This document shows positions 45,732 to 55,600 of a stretch of DNA of 64,000 nucleotides, piece by piece. Source of the stretch: Candidatus Baltobacteraceae bacterium (lineage in GTDB: Bacteria; Vulcanimicrobiota; Vulcanimicrobiia; Vulcanimicrobiales; Vulcanimicrobiaceae); the NCBI GenBank assembly GCA_036489885.1, contig DASXEW010000001.1, positions 930,001 to 994,000 on the forward strand, read 5' to 3'. The number at the start of each line of letters is the position of its first letter. The first letter of the stretch is position 1. The translations under genes were made by a program, and so were the position numbers. The notes under the pieces were generated by a model. That model had not been told where the DNA came from, searched no databases, and saw only the letters and a program-made list of their open reading frames with translations.

Positions 45732-48700
45732 CTAGGCGAGGATCAGTGCTTCGGTGCTCTCCGCGGAGGCGTTCTTGCCTTCCGTAAGCGCGCGATGCGC
45801 GGCGCCTTCGAGCGCCATCGCACGACCCTCACGCGAGGCTCGCTCACGCGCCGTGCGGTCCATGCGCCGTTCGAGAATTTCTGAGAGGCGTGCAATCTCG
45901 CGGCGCTCACGTAGACTCCCGGCAATGCCGTGCGTGCGCCGCAGACTTTGTGCGAACGCCAAGAGTCGCGCCGCGGTCTCGTCCTGCTGAGCGTCGACCG
46001 CCATGCGGACGAAGAGCTCGAAGCAAGCAGCGAGGCGACCCGGGTGCGCGAACTCGCGCAGGGCCTCGAGTGCATCGCGCGCGTGCATCCGTCCGACGAT
46101 CGAATCCGAGCGAAGCTCGATGCGTGCAAGCAGCAACGTCGTGAACGCAATGGATGCGTCGTCGTTGAACTCGTGGCACTGTGCGGCAGTGTCGTGAACG
46201 ACTTCGATCGCATGGGTCTCGTCGTTGCGCTGGAGATTGACCTCGACGAGCTCGCTAACAACCTCGAGCATGATTGAGGCCGAACCACTCGCGCGGGATG
46301 CATCGAGCGCTTCAGTCAGGAGCGCGATCGCACGCGAGACATCGCTGTCTTGCTCCGCAACGATTCCCGACCAGCCGAGGAGCGCACGTGAGAGCGAACG
46401 CGCTTCGCCCGCGATCCGGAAGGCGTTGCTTGCGTGGTGATAGAGCGACCCAGCTTCGTCGAAACGCGCTCGGGCCTGACGCGCAAGTGCAAGCGCGAGC
46501 ATGACGCGCGCGGTCTCCGCACCGTCATTGCTCGTTCCAGTTTCGGCGCGGAAGCGCTCGGCGAGATGCTCGAGCCGCTCGGCATCGGATCCCGCAGCCT
46601 GAATTTCGATCGCGGCTTCGAGGACGTCGAGTAAACGCCGTCGCGAGAGCCGGTCGCCTTGGCTGATCGCCAAATCCAAAAAGCGCGAGGCCGTACTGTT
46701 GCGTCCAGCCTCGATCCAGAAGAGCGCCATGCCGGCCGCGAGCGCGGCGCCACTCTCGACGTCTTCACCGTTGAGCGCGCCCTCAAGGATGGCGTCAACG
46801 TTCTCGCAGACCGCGGCATAGCGGTTGAATATCTCCGGCGACGCGCCGGCTTGCAGCTCGCTACGCAAGGCACTGACGACGCCGGCATAGTGCCGCGTCG
46901 CCGCCGCGCGCAGCGCAGTTGGCTCATCGAATTCCGCCAGCCGGACGCTGACATAGTCGGCGATGGTCGCGAGCAACCGGTATCGTCCGCTCTCGAGGTC
47001 GACTTGTACCAGCGATTTCTCAACCAGCTGAGTGAGAATCTCGAAGCTCGTTGGGCCATCGAAAGCCTCGCCGCCGGCAATCGCGCGAGCAGCTTCCTCA
47101 TCAAAGGGGCCGCGAAGAATCGAGAGACGCGCGAGGAAGCGGCGCTCCGGCTCGCTCAGCATGTCGAAGCTCCACGCGATTCTATCGTGCAGATCGGTCG
47201 GCTGCGCAAGCGGCGAGCCGTGCTCCGCGAGCTGGTGCAGGCTCATGTTACGCAGGCGCATCGCCGCGAGCTCGATGCCCAGCGGCAGACAATCCACGCG
47301 CCCAACGACCTCGCGAACAATTGCGTCTTCTTCTGGACCTGGTGCGAATTGCGGACGCACATCGCGCGCTCGAGCTATGAAAAGCTTCGCGGCGTCGGCG
47401 AGCGGGAACGGTTCGAGCCGAATGCCGACTTCACCCGAGATCTCGAGTGGTTGACGCGAGGTCGTAACGATACGCGCATCATGACAGCGGCGCGTCACAT
47501 TGGCGACGAGCGACTTGGCCGCGCCCAGCAGATGCTCGCAGGAATCGAGAATAATGAGCGCCGGCGATGCCGTGAGCGAGGCGAGTAACTCCTCGAGCGG
47601 ATCCGCACCGGGAAGCCCCATCGCATGCGCAACTATTGCGGGCAAACGGTCGCCGTTGTTCTCCGCGCCGGCTTCGATCAACCACGCGCCACCCGGGAAC
47701 GTGGGTAATGCTGCCTGAGCAGCCGCGATCGCGAGCCGTGTCTTCCCGACGCCTCCGGGACCGAGAATCGAGATGACTCCCGACGTCGGAAGCGCACGCG
47801 AAATCATCGCGAGCTCGCCTTCGCGTCCGACGAAGGACGTCGGCTGTCCCGGCAAGTTGCTGCGGCCTTCAAAGCGTCGACGTGCGGGGCGCGTCTCTCC
47901 GATGTATGTGCTCGACGCGGCGCGATTGCGTCCGTTCTCCTTGGCTCGATAGAGAGCGGCGTCAGACGTCGTGACCAGCGTTTGTGGAATGTCGTCAGTG
48001 TTCGCGAACAGCGTCGCGACGCCGGCGCTGATGCTGACGTGATCCAGCTCGGAACCGCGATGTACGATTCGCAGCTCTTCGACCTTCTTACACATCCGCT
48101 CGGCGACTTCGATCCCGCCCTGCTCGGGCGTGTTGGGAAGCAGTGCGACGAACTCCTCACCACCGTAGCGCGCCACCATGTCACCGCTGCGCGACACGCA
48201 GCTTATCAGCGCCTGTACGACCTGTTGGAGGCAGTGGTCGCCCGCCACGTGCCCGTACGAGTCGTTGTAAACTTTGAAATAGTCGACATCGACCATCACA
48301 AGCGAAAGCGGCTCGTGAGAACGAACCGCCCGTCGCCATTCATCGACCAATCGTTCATCGAACGCGCGACGATTGTAGGCGCCCGTGAGGGCATCGCGTG
48401 TCGCAAGGGCTTCGAGCCGCTCTTTCTCTTGCGAAAGCGTGACGTTGTAGATCGCGACCGCCATATAGCGCGCGCAGGTCTCGAGCAGCGTTACGTGCTC
48501 GGGCGTAAAGCGTTTCGCACCGCCGGCCAGCGTCAGGAACCCGAAGCAGTCGGGTCCGTAGCGCAGCGGAATGAAGAGGACAACGCGTTCATCCGCAATC
48601 GACCGGATCGTCGCGGCCTGCGAATCGAGATCGTCAACGTCGATCTCTTCGATGGCTTTACTTGGATCTTCGTCGCCCGCAACAAACGACCAGCGCACGT

Positions 48701-48884
48701 GCAGCTTGTTGCGTTCGCTCGCGACAATAGCAACAAAGTGCGCGCTAAACTGCGACGCGAGTAGATCACAAACACGCGAAAAGAGCACGTCCGGCGGCAA
48801 CGCGGAGACGAGCATCTCGGCCGTGCGCCGGATGATCATTCTCTCGCGTAATAAACCGCCGGAGCGAACGGCGGTATCGGGCAT
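45732..48884 (-). CDS. GAF-GGDEF diguanylate cyclase fused to a STAND ATPase with TPR-like repeats
   Basis: 1,050 residues. A GAF-like sensor (about 15-155), a GGDEF domain with active site GGEEF at 241-245 and a perfect inhibitory I-site RSGD at 232-235, then a STAND/NB-ARC ATPase ([11 protein letters not shown] at 351; P-loop GPGGVGKT at 375-382; [13 protein letters not shown]; a winged-helix region with LVEKSLVQV), then about 400 residues of helical TPR-like repeats. The STAND-TPR part resembles AfsR/LuxR-type ATPases but there is no DNA-binding HTH at the C-terminus. c-di-GMP output thus seems coupled to an ATP-driven switch. Confidence 0.92.
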   Translation of the reverse strand: MPDTAVRSGGLLRERMIIRRTAEMLVSALPPDVLFSRVCDLLASQFSAHFVAIVASERNKLHVRWSFVAGDEDPSKAIEEIDVDDLDSQAATIRSIADERVVLFIPLRYGPDCFGFLTLAGGAKRFTPEHVTLLETCARYMAVAIYNVTLSQEKERLEALATRDALTGAYNRRAFDERLVDEWRRAVRSHEPLSLVMVDVDYFKVYNDSYGHVAGDHCLQQVVQALISCVSRSGDMVARYGGEEFVALLPNTPEQGGIEVAERMCKKVEELRIVHRGSELDHVSISAGVATLFANTDDIPQTLVTTSDAALYRAKENGRNRAASSTYIGETRPARRRFEGRSNLPGQPTSFVGREGELAMISRALPTSGVISILGPGGVGKTRLAIAAAQAALPTFPGGAWLIEAGAENNGDRLPAIVAHAMGLPGADPLEELLASLTASPALIILDSCEHLLGAAKSLVANVTRRCHDARIVTTSRQPLEISGEVGIRLEPFPLADAAKLFIARARDVRPQFAPGPEEDAIVREVVGRVDCLPLGIELAAMRLRNMSLHQLAEHGSPLAQPTDLHDRIAWSFDMLSEPERRFLARLSILRGPFDEEAARAIAGGEAFDGPTSFEILTQLVEKSLVQVDLESGRYRLLATIADYVSVRLAEFDEPTALRAAATRHYAGVVSALRSELQAGASPEIFNRYAAVCENVDAILEGALNGEDVESGAALAAGMALFWIEAGRNSTASRFLDLAISQGDRLSRRRLLDVLEAAIEIQAAGSDAERLEHLAERFRAETGTSNDGAETARVMLALALARQARARFDEAGSLYHHASNAFRIAGEARSLSRALLGWSGIVAEQDSDVSRAIALLTEALDASRASGSASIMLEVVSELVEVNLQRNDETHAIEVVHDTAAQCHEFNDDASIAFTTLLLARIELRSDSIVGRMHARDALEALREFAHPGRLAACFELFVRMAVDAQQDETAARLLAFAQSLRRTHGIAGSLRERREIARLSEILERRMDRTARERASREGRAMALEGAAHRALTEGKNASAESTEALILA

Positions 48885-48997
48885 GAGGGCGGCGTCCTTC
48901 TAGGGGCAGCCTCGCTTCCCTACCATCCCAGGCTGGCCTGTGCTCACCATCTCACCCCGACCTTAATATTCGAAGCTGAGAAGGTGTCTGACGACCC

Positions 48998-49591
48998 CTA
49001 GCGCCGCAGCATCGGGCGCCCTTCACGGGCCACGAGAAGGTCATGCATATCGCTTGCGTGTTCTTCTTCCTGAGCCAGTATCGCCTCGAGCATGATGCGC
49101 GTCGTCGGGTCCTTGTCGCCGAAGAAACGGACCATCTCCGTGTACGACTCGACAGCCACCCGTTCGGCGATCAAATTCTCCTTGATCATGTCAACCAGCT
49201 CCGGCCCGTCACTGTATTGGCTGTGCGAACGGGTCAACAGACCCTCAGGATTGAGGTTAGGCGTTCCGCCGAGCTCGTTGATGCGTTCCGCAATCTTTCG
49301 CAAATGCACGAGCTCGTCGTTGGCGTGCTCTTCGAACTCTGCCTTGACTTCTGAGGAGTTGATGCCCATCGCGGCCGCGGCGTTGGCGGTGTAGCGCAAG
49401 ACGCAGACGACCTCCGTCGCAAGCGCGGTTTGCAAGACCTTGACAGCCTCGCTTGGGTCGAGTCCGTAGCTTGACGTGACGGCACCCTTCTCCATCGCCG
49501 CTTGCGCACGGCGCCGCAACTCCCTGACGTCGGAGAGGAACGGCTGGCTTTTCTTATGACCATTCTTATGAGATGAACGCTTAAGCATCAT
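48998..49591 (-). CDS. Ferritin-like (bacterioferritin-type) protein
   Basis: 197 residues. A four-helix ferritin-like fold with the diiron ligands in order: Glu in ALATEVVCVLRY, Glu and His in EEHANDELVHL, Glu in NLIAERVAVESY, and EExH in AQEEEHASDMHDLL. A basic N-terminal tail (KRSSHKNGHKK) could bind DNA as in Dps proteins. It probably stores or oxidises iron. Divergent from the ALDH-like gene; ATG at 49591 or the next codon. Confidence 0.88.
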   Translation of the reverse strand: MMLKRSSHKNGHKKSQPFLSDVRELRRRAQAAMEKGAVTSSYGLDPSEAVKVLQTALATEVVCVLRYTANAAAAMGINSSEVKAEFEEHANDELVHLRKIAERINELGGTPNLNPEGLLTRSHSQYSDGPELVDMIKENLIAERVAVESYTEMVRFFGDKDPTTRIMLEAILAQEEEHASDMHDLLVAREGRPMLRR

Positions 49592-49648
49592 AGGGCCGTG
49601 TTACCCGCAAAAGCGGGTGCCAACGCAAGCCGGCGCAAAAGTCGCCGT

Positions 49649-50515
49649 ATGGCGAAAAAGGACGCCGATAATCGCTTAGCGGTCCGCAAGATGTACAAGC
49701 TGTACGTCGGCGGGCAGTTCACGCGCAGCGAATCCGGGCGCAGCGATGCATTCGGCGACGCTAACGTTGCGCGCGCATCACGCAAAGATCTTCGGGACGC
49801 GATTGTGGCTGCGCGCAGCGGACAAGCAGCATGGTACGGGACGACGCCCGCGCTTCGCGGCCAGATCCTCTATCGCTTGACGGAAATGATGGAAGGCCGG
49901 CGGGCCGAGCTCGCGGATCGTTTGGCCGATGAGGGCCTGGGTCGCGCAGACGCGCGCAACGAAGTCGGTTTCGCGATCGACCGCGTCTTGTGGTATGCGG
50001 GCTGGTGCGACAAATACGCGGCCGTTCTCTCTGCGCGCAATCCCGTGTCCGGTCCACACTTCAATTTCTCCACGCCCGAGCCGATGGGGATCGTCGGCGT
50101 CGTTGCTCCCGATCGTCCGAGTTTACTCGGCCTCGTCAGCACTGTTATACCTCCGCTCGTCAGCGGCAACAGCGTCGTTGCGATTGCATCCGAAACCGAT
50201 CCGCGCACGGCGATTGTTTTTGCGGAGTGCGTCGCGACCAGCGACATGCACGCCGGAGCGCTCAATATCCTCACCGGAAAACGTGCCGATCTGATTCCGC
50301 ATCTTGCGCGCCACATGGACGTCAACGCGGTCGCGGTGTATTGCGCCGACGCGGAAATGAGCGCCGACGTCACCCGCATGTCAGCCGAGAATCTCAAGCG
50401 TGTCTACCTCGAGAGCGCCGTCGAGGACGCCTGGACTGACGCGCGCTTCGAGGATCTCGATCGCGTCGCAGCCTTCGTCGAAACAAAAACGATCTGGCAT
50501 CCGGCCGCTATTTGA
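49649..50515 (+). CDS. ALDH-like protein without catalytic domain (ALDH16 second-domain type)
   Basis: About 288 residues starting at ATG 49649 (or GTG 49598). The sequence RLAVRKMYKLYVGGQFTRSE and the NAD-domain stretch PMGIVGVVAPDRPSLLGLV place it in the ALDH superfamily, but it ends where the catalytic Cys and Glu domain should be, and it lacks GxTxxG. It looks like the non-catalytic partner domain known from two-domain ALDH16 enzymes and DeoC-linked ALDH pairs. The likely partner is the ALDH at 38668, some 9.5 kb away. Its stop is fused with the next start (TTGA). Confidence 0.83.
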   Translation: MAKKDADNRLAVRKMYKLYVGGQFTRSESGRSDAFGDANVARASRKDLRDAIVAARSGQAAWYGTTPALRGQILYRLTEMMEGRRAELADRLADEGLGRADARNEVGFAIDRVLWYAGWCDKYAAVLSARNPVSGPHFNFSTPEPMGIVGVVAPDRPSLLGLVSTVIPPLVSGNSVVAIASETDPRTAIVFAECVATSDMHAGALNILTGKRADLIPHLARHMDVNAVAVYCADAEMSADVTRMSAENLKRVYLESAVEDAWTDARFEDLDRVAAFVETKTIWHPAAI

Positions 50516-51084
50516 AAGCGCGCGACGCGCGCGAAGAGATCGTGGGCTGCGCCCACGCGCTCTGGGAGCGCGGACTCGTTACGGGTTCGAGCGGCAACAT
50601 CAGTGCACGGCTCGACGACGGCGACATTCTGATCACGCCGACGCGCAAAGCGCTCGGGTTTCTGCGCAAATCCGATGTCGTACGCATCGACATGGATGGG
50701 AAGCCGCGTAAGGACGGCATTCCGTCCAGCGAGTGGCGTTTACACGTCGCAGCGTATGCCGCACGCAATGAAATTGAAGTCGTCGTGCACACGCATCCGA
50801 CGTTTTGCGTCGTCTGGTCGAGCGAAGATAAGCTCTTTCCGCGCGAGACGGTTGCGTCAACGGAGTCATTGCGGCCCATGAAGATCGTTGCGTTTCACCC
50901 GAATGGAACGCAAGCACTCGCGGACGCGACGCGCGAGGCGCTTGTCGACGGAACCCCGCTCGCGCTGCTCGCGCGTCACGGACTGGTAGCGGTTTCCGGC
51001 GAGATGGAAGACGCGTATGTGCAAACCGATCTCGCCGAAGAGTGCGCGAAGGTCGCGTACTTCAGCGCCCTCTTTCGTCGCTAG
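50512..51084 (+). CDS. Class II aldolase/adducin family protein (fuculose-phosphate aldolase-like)
   Basis: 190 residues, TTG start overlapping the previous stop by 4 bp. GLVTGSSGNISAR is the phosphate-binding loop, VVVHTHPTFCVV supplies two zinc His ligands, LLARHGLVAVSG the third, and SSEWRLHVAAYAAR the catalytic Glu. It probably performs a zinc-dependent aldol cleavage of a phosphorylated sugar to dihydroxyacetone phosphate or a related epimerisation; substrate unknown. Confidence 0.9.
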   Translation: MKARDAREEIVGCAHALWERGLVTGSSGNISARLDDGDILITPTRKALGFLRKSDVVRIDMDGKPRKDGIPSSEWRLHVAAYAARNEIEVVVHTHPTFCVVWSSEDKLFPRETVASTESLRPMKIVAFHPNGTQALADATREALVDGTPLALLARHGLVAVSGEMEDAYVQTDLAEECAKVAYFSALFRR

Positions 51085-51096
51085 GAACTGTACGAC

Positions 51097-51186
51097 TGGC
51101 GGAGAGGGGGAGATTCGAACTCCCGAGACCCTTTCGGGTCTGCTCGCTTTCCAAGCGAGTGCATTCGACCACTCTGCCACCTCTCC
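51097..51186 (-). tRNA. tRNA-Ser (anticodon GGA)
   Basis: Acceptor GGAGAGG/CCTCTCC, anticodon stem CTCGC with loop TTGGAAA (GGA), long variable arm GACCCGAAAGGGTC, T-loop GTTCGAATC, encoded CCA. Confidence 0.97.
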
Positions 51187-51204
51187 ATGAATTACGTCAG
51201 GCGT

Positions 51205-51891
51205 TCAATCGCCAAAAATCGCGACGACCTCCTGCAGTGACGTCACGATATGCGCCGGCGCGGGAGGCATCGTTTCTGTTGGGAGTCCGCCGCGATTGCA
51301 CCACGCGACCTGAAACCCAAACGCTGCAGCCCCTGTCGCGTCCCAACCGTTGGAAGAAACGAAGCCGATCTGCGACGGTTGTTTTCCGAACCGCATGCTG
51401 GCCAGCGCATACACTTGCGGCGCCGGCTTGAATTTGCGAACTTCGTCGACGCTCCAGACGTCGTTCAGCAGCGAGTCAAGGCCGGTGGTTGCGAGCGCGC
51501 GCTTTGCCGTTGCGAGCGTTCCATTGGTCAACACCGCCGTGCGCATGCCTTGCGAACGAAATGCCTCGAGGGCAAGCGTCGCATCCGGATAGGGACGCAG
51601 CTCCAGCCATCCGTCGCACAGCCTCGTGCGCATCTCGGCATCGGCGTCGATCTCGAGTGCGGCCAGAACATAATCCAGCGAACGCGCGGTCAACGCATCG
51701 AAGTCATCGTACCGGTCCATCAGCGTGGCCGCGAACGAGTACGCGATTTGCTTGTCGCGCCAGCGCTGGACGAACGCATCTGCGTTCTTCTTCCCTAAGG
51801 CGGTGCCGACCAGCGTACGCAACGACGCGATGTCGAGTAGCGTCCCGAACAGATCGAAAACGACCGCATCAACCTTGTTTGTGGCGGCCAC
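51205..51891 (-). CDS. HAD-superfamily hydrolase, haloacid dehalogenase type II
   Basis: 228 residues from GTG at 51891, which shares its G with the upstream stop (TAGTG). HAD motif I VVFDLFGTLLDI (nucleophile Asp), motif II VLTNGTLATAKRAL, Lys motif RKFKPAPQVY and motif IV GFVSSNGWDATGAAAFGFQV match the L-2-haloacid dehalogenase group. The actual substrate may be a haloacid or another phosphate/halide ester. Translationally coupled to the YqeG-type gene. Confidence 0.9.
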   Translation of the reverse strand: MAATNKVDAVVFDLFGTLLDIASLRTLVGTALGKKNADAFVQRWRDKQIAYSFAATLMDRYDDFDALTARSLDYVLAALEIDADAEMRTRLCDGWLELRPYPDATLALEAFRSQGMRTAVLTNGTLATAKRALATTGLDSLLNDVWSVDEVRKFKPAPQVYALASMRFGKQPSQIGFVSSNGWDATGAAAFGFQVAWCNRGGLPTETMPPAPAHIVTSLQEVVAIFGD

Positions 51892-52370
51892 TATCGGCGC
51901 GCCCAGCGTAATAGCGTGCGTTCGACGACGCGCATCGCACGCGTCGTGATAAATCCATGCTCCGAGATCGGGTCCGTGAGAATCGCGCGCATTCCGAGTA
52001 TTTTCGCTCCTAAAATGTCGGTAAAAAGCTGATCGCCGACTACTACGGTCGCAGCCCGCGGCGTTCCCAGCGCGCGGAGCGCGCGCAAGAACGCCAGCGG
52101 TAAGGGCTTCATTGCGCTGGGTACTGACGGTACGCCGATTTGCGATCCAAAGGTTGCGACCCGTTCGCTCCAATTGTTGGAGACGAGCACGACGCGAAAT
52201 CCGCGGGCTAGGGCGGAGCGCACCCAGTTCGCGATCGCCGGCTCGACGGATGCGGCGCGGTACGCGACAAGCGTGTTATCGAGGTCCACGATGATACCGC
52301 GCACGCCCATTTCGGCCAGCCCGTCGAGTGAAATTTCTGCGAGCCCGCGGGCATAAGCGTCAGGGAGCAT
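51891..52370 (-). CDS. YqeG family HAD IIIA-type phosphatase
   Basis: 159 residues. VRGIIVDLDNTLVAY is HAD motif I, VVLVSNNWSERV motif II, KPLPLAFLRAL the conserved Lys and VVVGDQLFTDILGAKILGM motif IV. This is the YqeG arrangement (phosphatidylglycerophosphate phosphatase-like). It overlaps the next gene by one base. Confidence 0.92.
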   Translation of the reverse strand: MLPDAYARGLAEISLDGLAEMGVRGIIVDLDNTLVAYRAASVEPAIANWVRSALARGFRVVLVSNNWSERVATFGSQIGVPSVPSAMKPLPLAFLRALRALGTPRAATVVVGDQLFTDILGAKILGMRAILTDPISEHGFITTRAMRVVERTLLRWARR

Positions 52371-52495
52371 CCATCCCCGCTATCCCCGCCTCTCTCCACA
52401 GGGCGCTCGCCTTGTTCGCCGGGCATCCACCGCCGCAGGCCCAGTCATCCACGAATATTTCGGGTTACGCACAGCCTCTGCCCAAGGTACTCGGA

Positions 52496-52542
52496 ACCTA
52501 GATGTAGTGGAGAATGAAGCATCTTGACCCCTATATCTTGTG
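52496..52542 (+). promoter_or_regulatory. Two probable NrdR boxes upstream of nrdJ
   Basis: ACCTAGATGTAGTG (52496-52509) and CCCTATATCTTGTG (52529-52542) resemble the NrdR consensus CACWATATATWGTG, with about 10 and 12 of 14 matches by eye. Their starts are 33 bp apart, three helical turns, as is usual for NrdR pairs. NrdR represses ribonucleotide reductase genes. The region 52371-52670 holds nothing else certain. Confidence 0.65.
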
Positions 52543-52681
52543 TTTGAAGTTTGGAAGCGGTATGCTGTTCGTCACCGAGCGTCGACGCTTGCTTCGTATC
52601 CCGTGCTGGGACATCGAACAGGTGTTCGATCGCTACCGCTCAATAAAGTTCTTGTTGGAGGCGCCGAGGCATGAAGTTTGA
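52514..52681 (+). CDS. Possible 55-codon leader ORF in front of nrdJ
   Basis: ATG at 52514 opens a frame that ends in TGA at 52681, 11 bp inside nrdJ in another frame. Its codons look protein-like ([20 protein letters not shown]). It has no proper Shine-Dalgarno (GGAG is only one base away) and covers one NrdR box, so it may be chance. Not recognised. Confidence 0.25.
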   Translation: MKHLDPYILCLKFGSGMLFVTERRRLLRIPCWDIEQVFDRYRSIKFLLEAPRHEV

Positions 52682-55600
52682 GCGCGCGTATTCACGTCCT
52701 GGTGAGCCCTATGCGGGCCTCACGTTCGTGGCGCGGACGTCCAGGATCACCAATCCCGACGGTTCGCTTATTTTCGAAGCTAAGAACTGTATGGTCCCGG
52801 CCGACTGGAGTCAGGTCGCGGTCGACGTGCTCGCGCAGAAGTACTTCCGCAAGGCGGGTGTTCCGGCGCGCCTCCGCACGCTCCCGGAGGACGGCATTCC
52901 CGAGTGGCTGTGGCGCTCCGTACCGGACGAGGTCGCGCTAGCCGACGTACCTCGTGAAGAACACTTTACGCACGAAAACGATGCGCGCCAAGTTTTCAAC
53001 CGGCTGGCCGGCACCTGGACGTATTGGGCCTATAAATACGGCTACTTCGATTCCGAGGGCGATGCACGCGCCTATTACGACGAGATGTGCGCGATGCTCG
53101 CGCGTCAAGTCGGCGCGCCGAACTCGCCGCAGTGGTTCAACACGGGCTTGCACTGGGCGTACGGAATCGAAGGCCCTTCACAAGGTCACTATTTCGTCGA
53201 TCCCAAGTCAGCGCAGCTGACGCGGTCGATCAACGCATACGAACATCCCGCACCGCACGCGTGCCTGCCATACTATGCTGCAGTCAGCACGCCCGACGGC
53301 CCGATCGCAATCGGTGATATTGTCACCAAGAATCTTATCGGGCTACCAGTTTATGATGCAAAAGGTACAACCCGCGTCCTAGCAGTCCAATATAATGGCG
53401 TTAAATCTGTCTATCGAATTCGCCTTGCAAACGGAAACGCGATCGATGCAACTTCGGACCACATCGTTCTCGCTGCGGAAGGTGATAAAGGACAGAAGCG
53501 CTGGCGTCTTGTTTCCGAGCTGAAGACAGGCATGCGCTTGATTCAGCGCACGGACACGGCGATTGACGCTTCCGAAAATAGCAAACTGGAGAGCGAAGCA
53601 GCGCTTGCGGGTTGGCTTCAGGCAGACGGGTTCGTCGGCCAGTATGCAGCTGGAACTAACCGCAGCCTCACAATTGAGGCGATAACGGTCAATGAGGACG
53701 AACGCGGATACGTTCATGCACTCTTCCAAGAAGTATTTGCAGGCGTACATTCACACGAGCGCTCGGTAAAGAGTATAGATCAAAGCCTATCGGTACGCCG
53801 TAAACGGTACTATGGCGAGCAATTAAGGCCATTCGTCGAGCGTTACCAGTTGCTAGATCGTGGCCTCGAGATGCAAGTGCCGCCGGTTGTTTTGAGCGGC
53901 GGGCGGACTGTCATATCAGCGTATCTTCGTGCCCTCTTTCAAGCTGACGGCTGTGTAAGGATTAGAGAGGATCGTGCCTCTAGTGATATTGTCTTTGGAA
54001 CGATATCGCCAAAACTAGCTGACGGCGTCTCGCGGATTCTTTCTCATTTGGGAATTTATAACCGAATTTCCGTTGGGAACGACTCCAGAGAAGATCGCCA
54101 GCCTTACCATCATGTCGTCATTGCTTGGAAAGACGCCAAGGAAAAGTTTTCATCGCTAATTGGTTTTGTATCTACCGACAAGAGGACGAAGCTGAGCAAT
54201 GCCTTGACGCTGCCCGGCCGGCGTGTTGCCGGCCTGCGCGACGAAGTCATCCAGTCAATCGAGTACGTCAGCGATCAAGACGTCTATGATATCGAGACCG
54301 AAAGTCACAATTTCCTGACGAACAACGTCATCGTCCACAACTGCTTCATCCAAAGCGTCAACGACGATCTCGTAAATGAAGGCGGGATCATGGACCTTTG
54401 GGTTCGTGAAGCGCGCATTTTCAAGTTCGGCTCGGGGACCGGATCGAATTTCAGCAATTTACGCGGCGAGGGAGAGCGTCTTTCCGGCGGCGGCACGTCG
54501 TCCGGATTGATGTCGTTCTTGCGCGTCGGCGATCGCGCTGCGGGCGCAATCAAAAGCGGTGGCACCACGCGCCGCGCAGCCAAGATGGTGATCCTCGACA
54601 TCGATCATCCTGATATAGAAAACTTCATCAACTGGAAAGTCAAAGAAGAACAAAAGGTCTCCGACCTCGTTGCAGGCTCGATCGTTTGCGAGCGCAGTCT
54701 CAATGCGATCATGCGCGCGGCACAAGACGAGACACTTCCCGAGAGTGCACGTTTGGATCCGACGCTCAACCCGCAGCTCCGCTCTGCGATGCGAACCGCG
54801 CTCTCGAACGGGATCCCTCAAGCCAATGTCCAGTACGCGCTTGATTTTGCTCGCCAAGGTTACAAGGCGCTCGAGATCGAGACGTACGATACCAATTGGG
54901 ACTCGGCTGCATACGCGACCGTCTCGGGACAAAATTCGAACAATACCGTTCGCATGTCGAACGATTTCTTCGCGGCACTCGACGCCGGCAGACAGTGGGA
55001 TCTGCGCTGGAGAACCGACGGCAGAGTCTCGAAATCAATCCCTGCTTCGGAGCTGTGGGAAGACATCGCGGTTGCTGCTTGGCAATGCGCCGATCCGGGC
55101 TTGCAATTCGATACGACGATCAACGAGTGGCATACGTGCCCCGAAGACGGCCGCATCAACGCCAGCAATCCGTGCGTAACCGGCGACACGCTCGTTGCCA
55201 CCGCCGATGGTTTGGCGCGCATCGACTCGATGGTCGGACGCTCGGCCTTCGTCATTGGTTCGGACGGCAAACCGCATTTCGTCTCAAGGATATTTCCGAC
55301 CGGCGCGAAGCGCGTCTACCGTTTGCGCACGCGCGCCGGTTACGAGCTGCGACTGACTGCCGATCATAAGATTCTCACCGAAGAGCGCGGCGACGTCGCG
55401 CTTGCGGACGTCATCATCGGCGAACGCGTCGTCTTGCGCGGGTCCGGTTTCGGAACGCGCCCGCTCGACGAATCGACGCTGCTTGCGCTCGCAGCCCGTG
55501 TCGGTTCACAGTCGCTCGTCGCGGTCGGCAACGGCCTCGCCGGCGCCGAAGCGGTCGATGAGTTCATCCAGCAAGACGGACACTTGCAATTCGCACCATC

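Noticed and set aside
46659-48764. Plus-strand frames opposite the GAF-GGDEF-STAND gene
   Set aside because: No domain signal; codon pattern follows the minus-strand gene.
52371-52670. Cobalamin riboswitch upstream of the B12-dependent nrdJ
   Set aside because: No B12-box-like sequence; the region fits NrdR boxes better.
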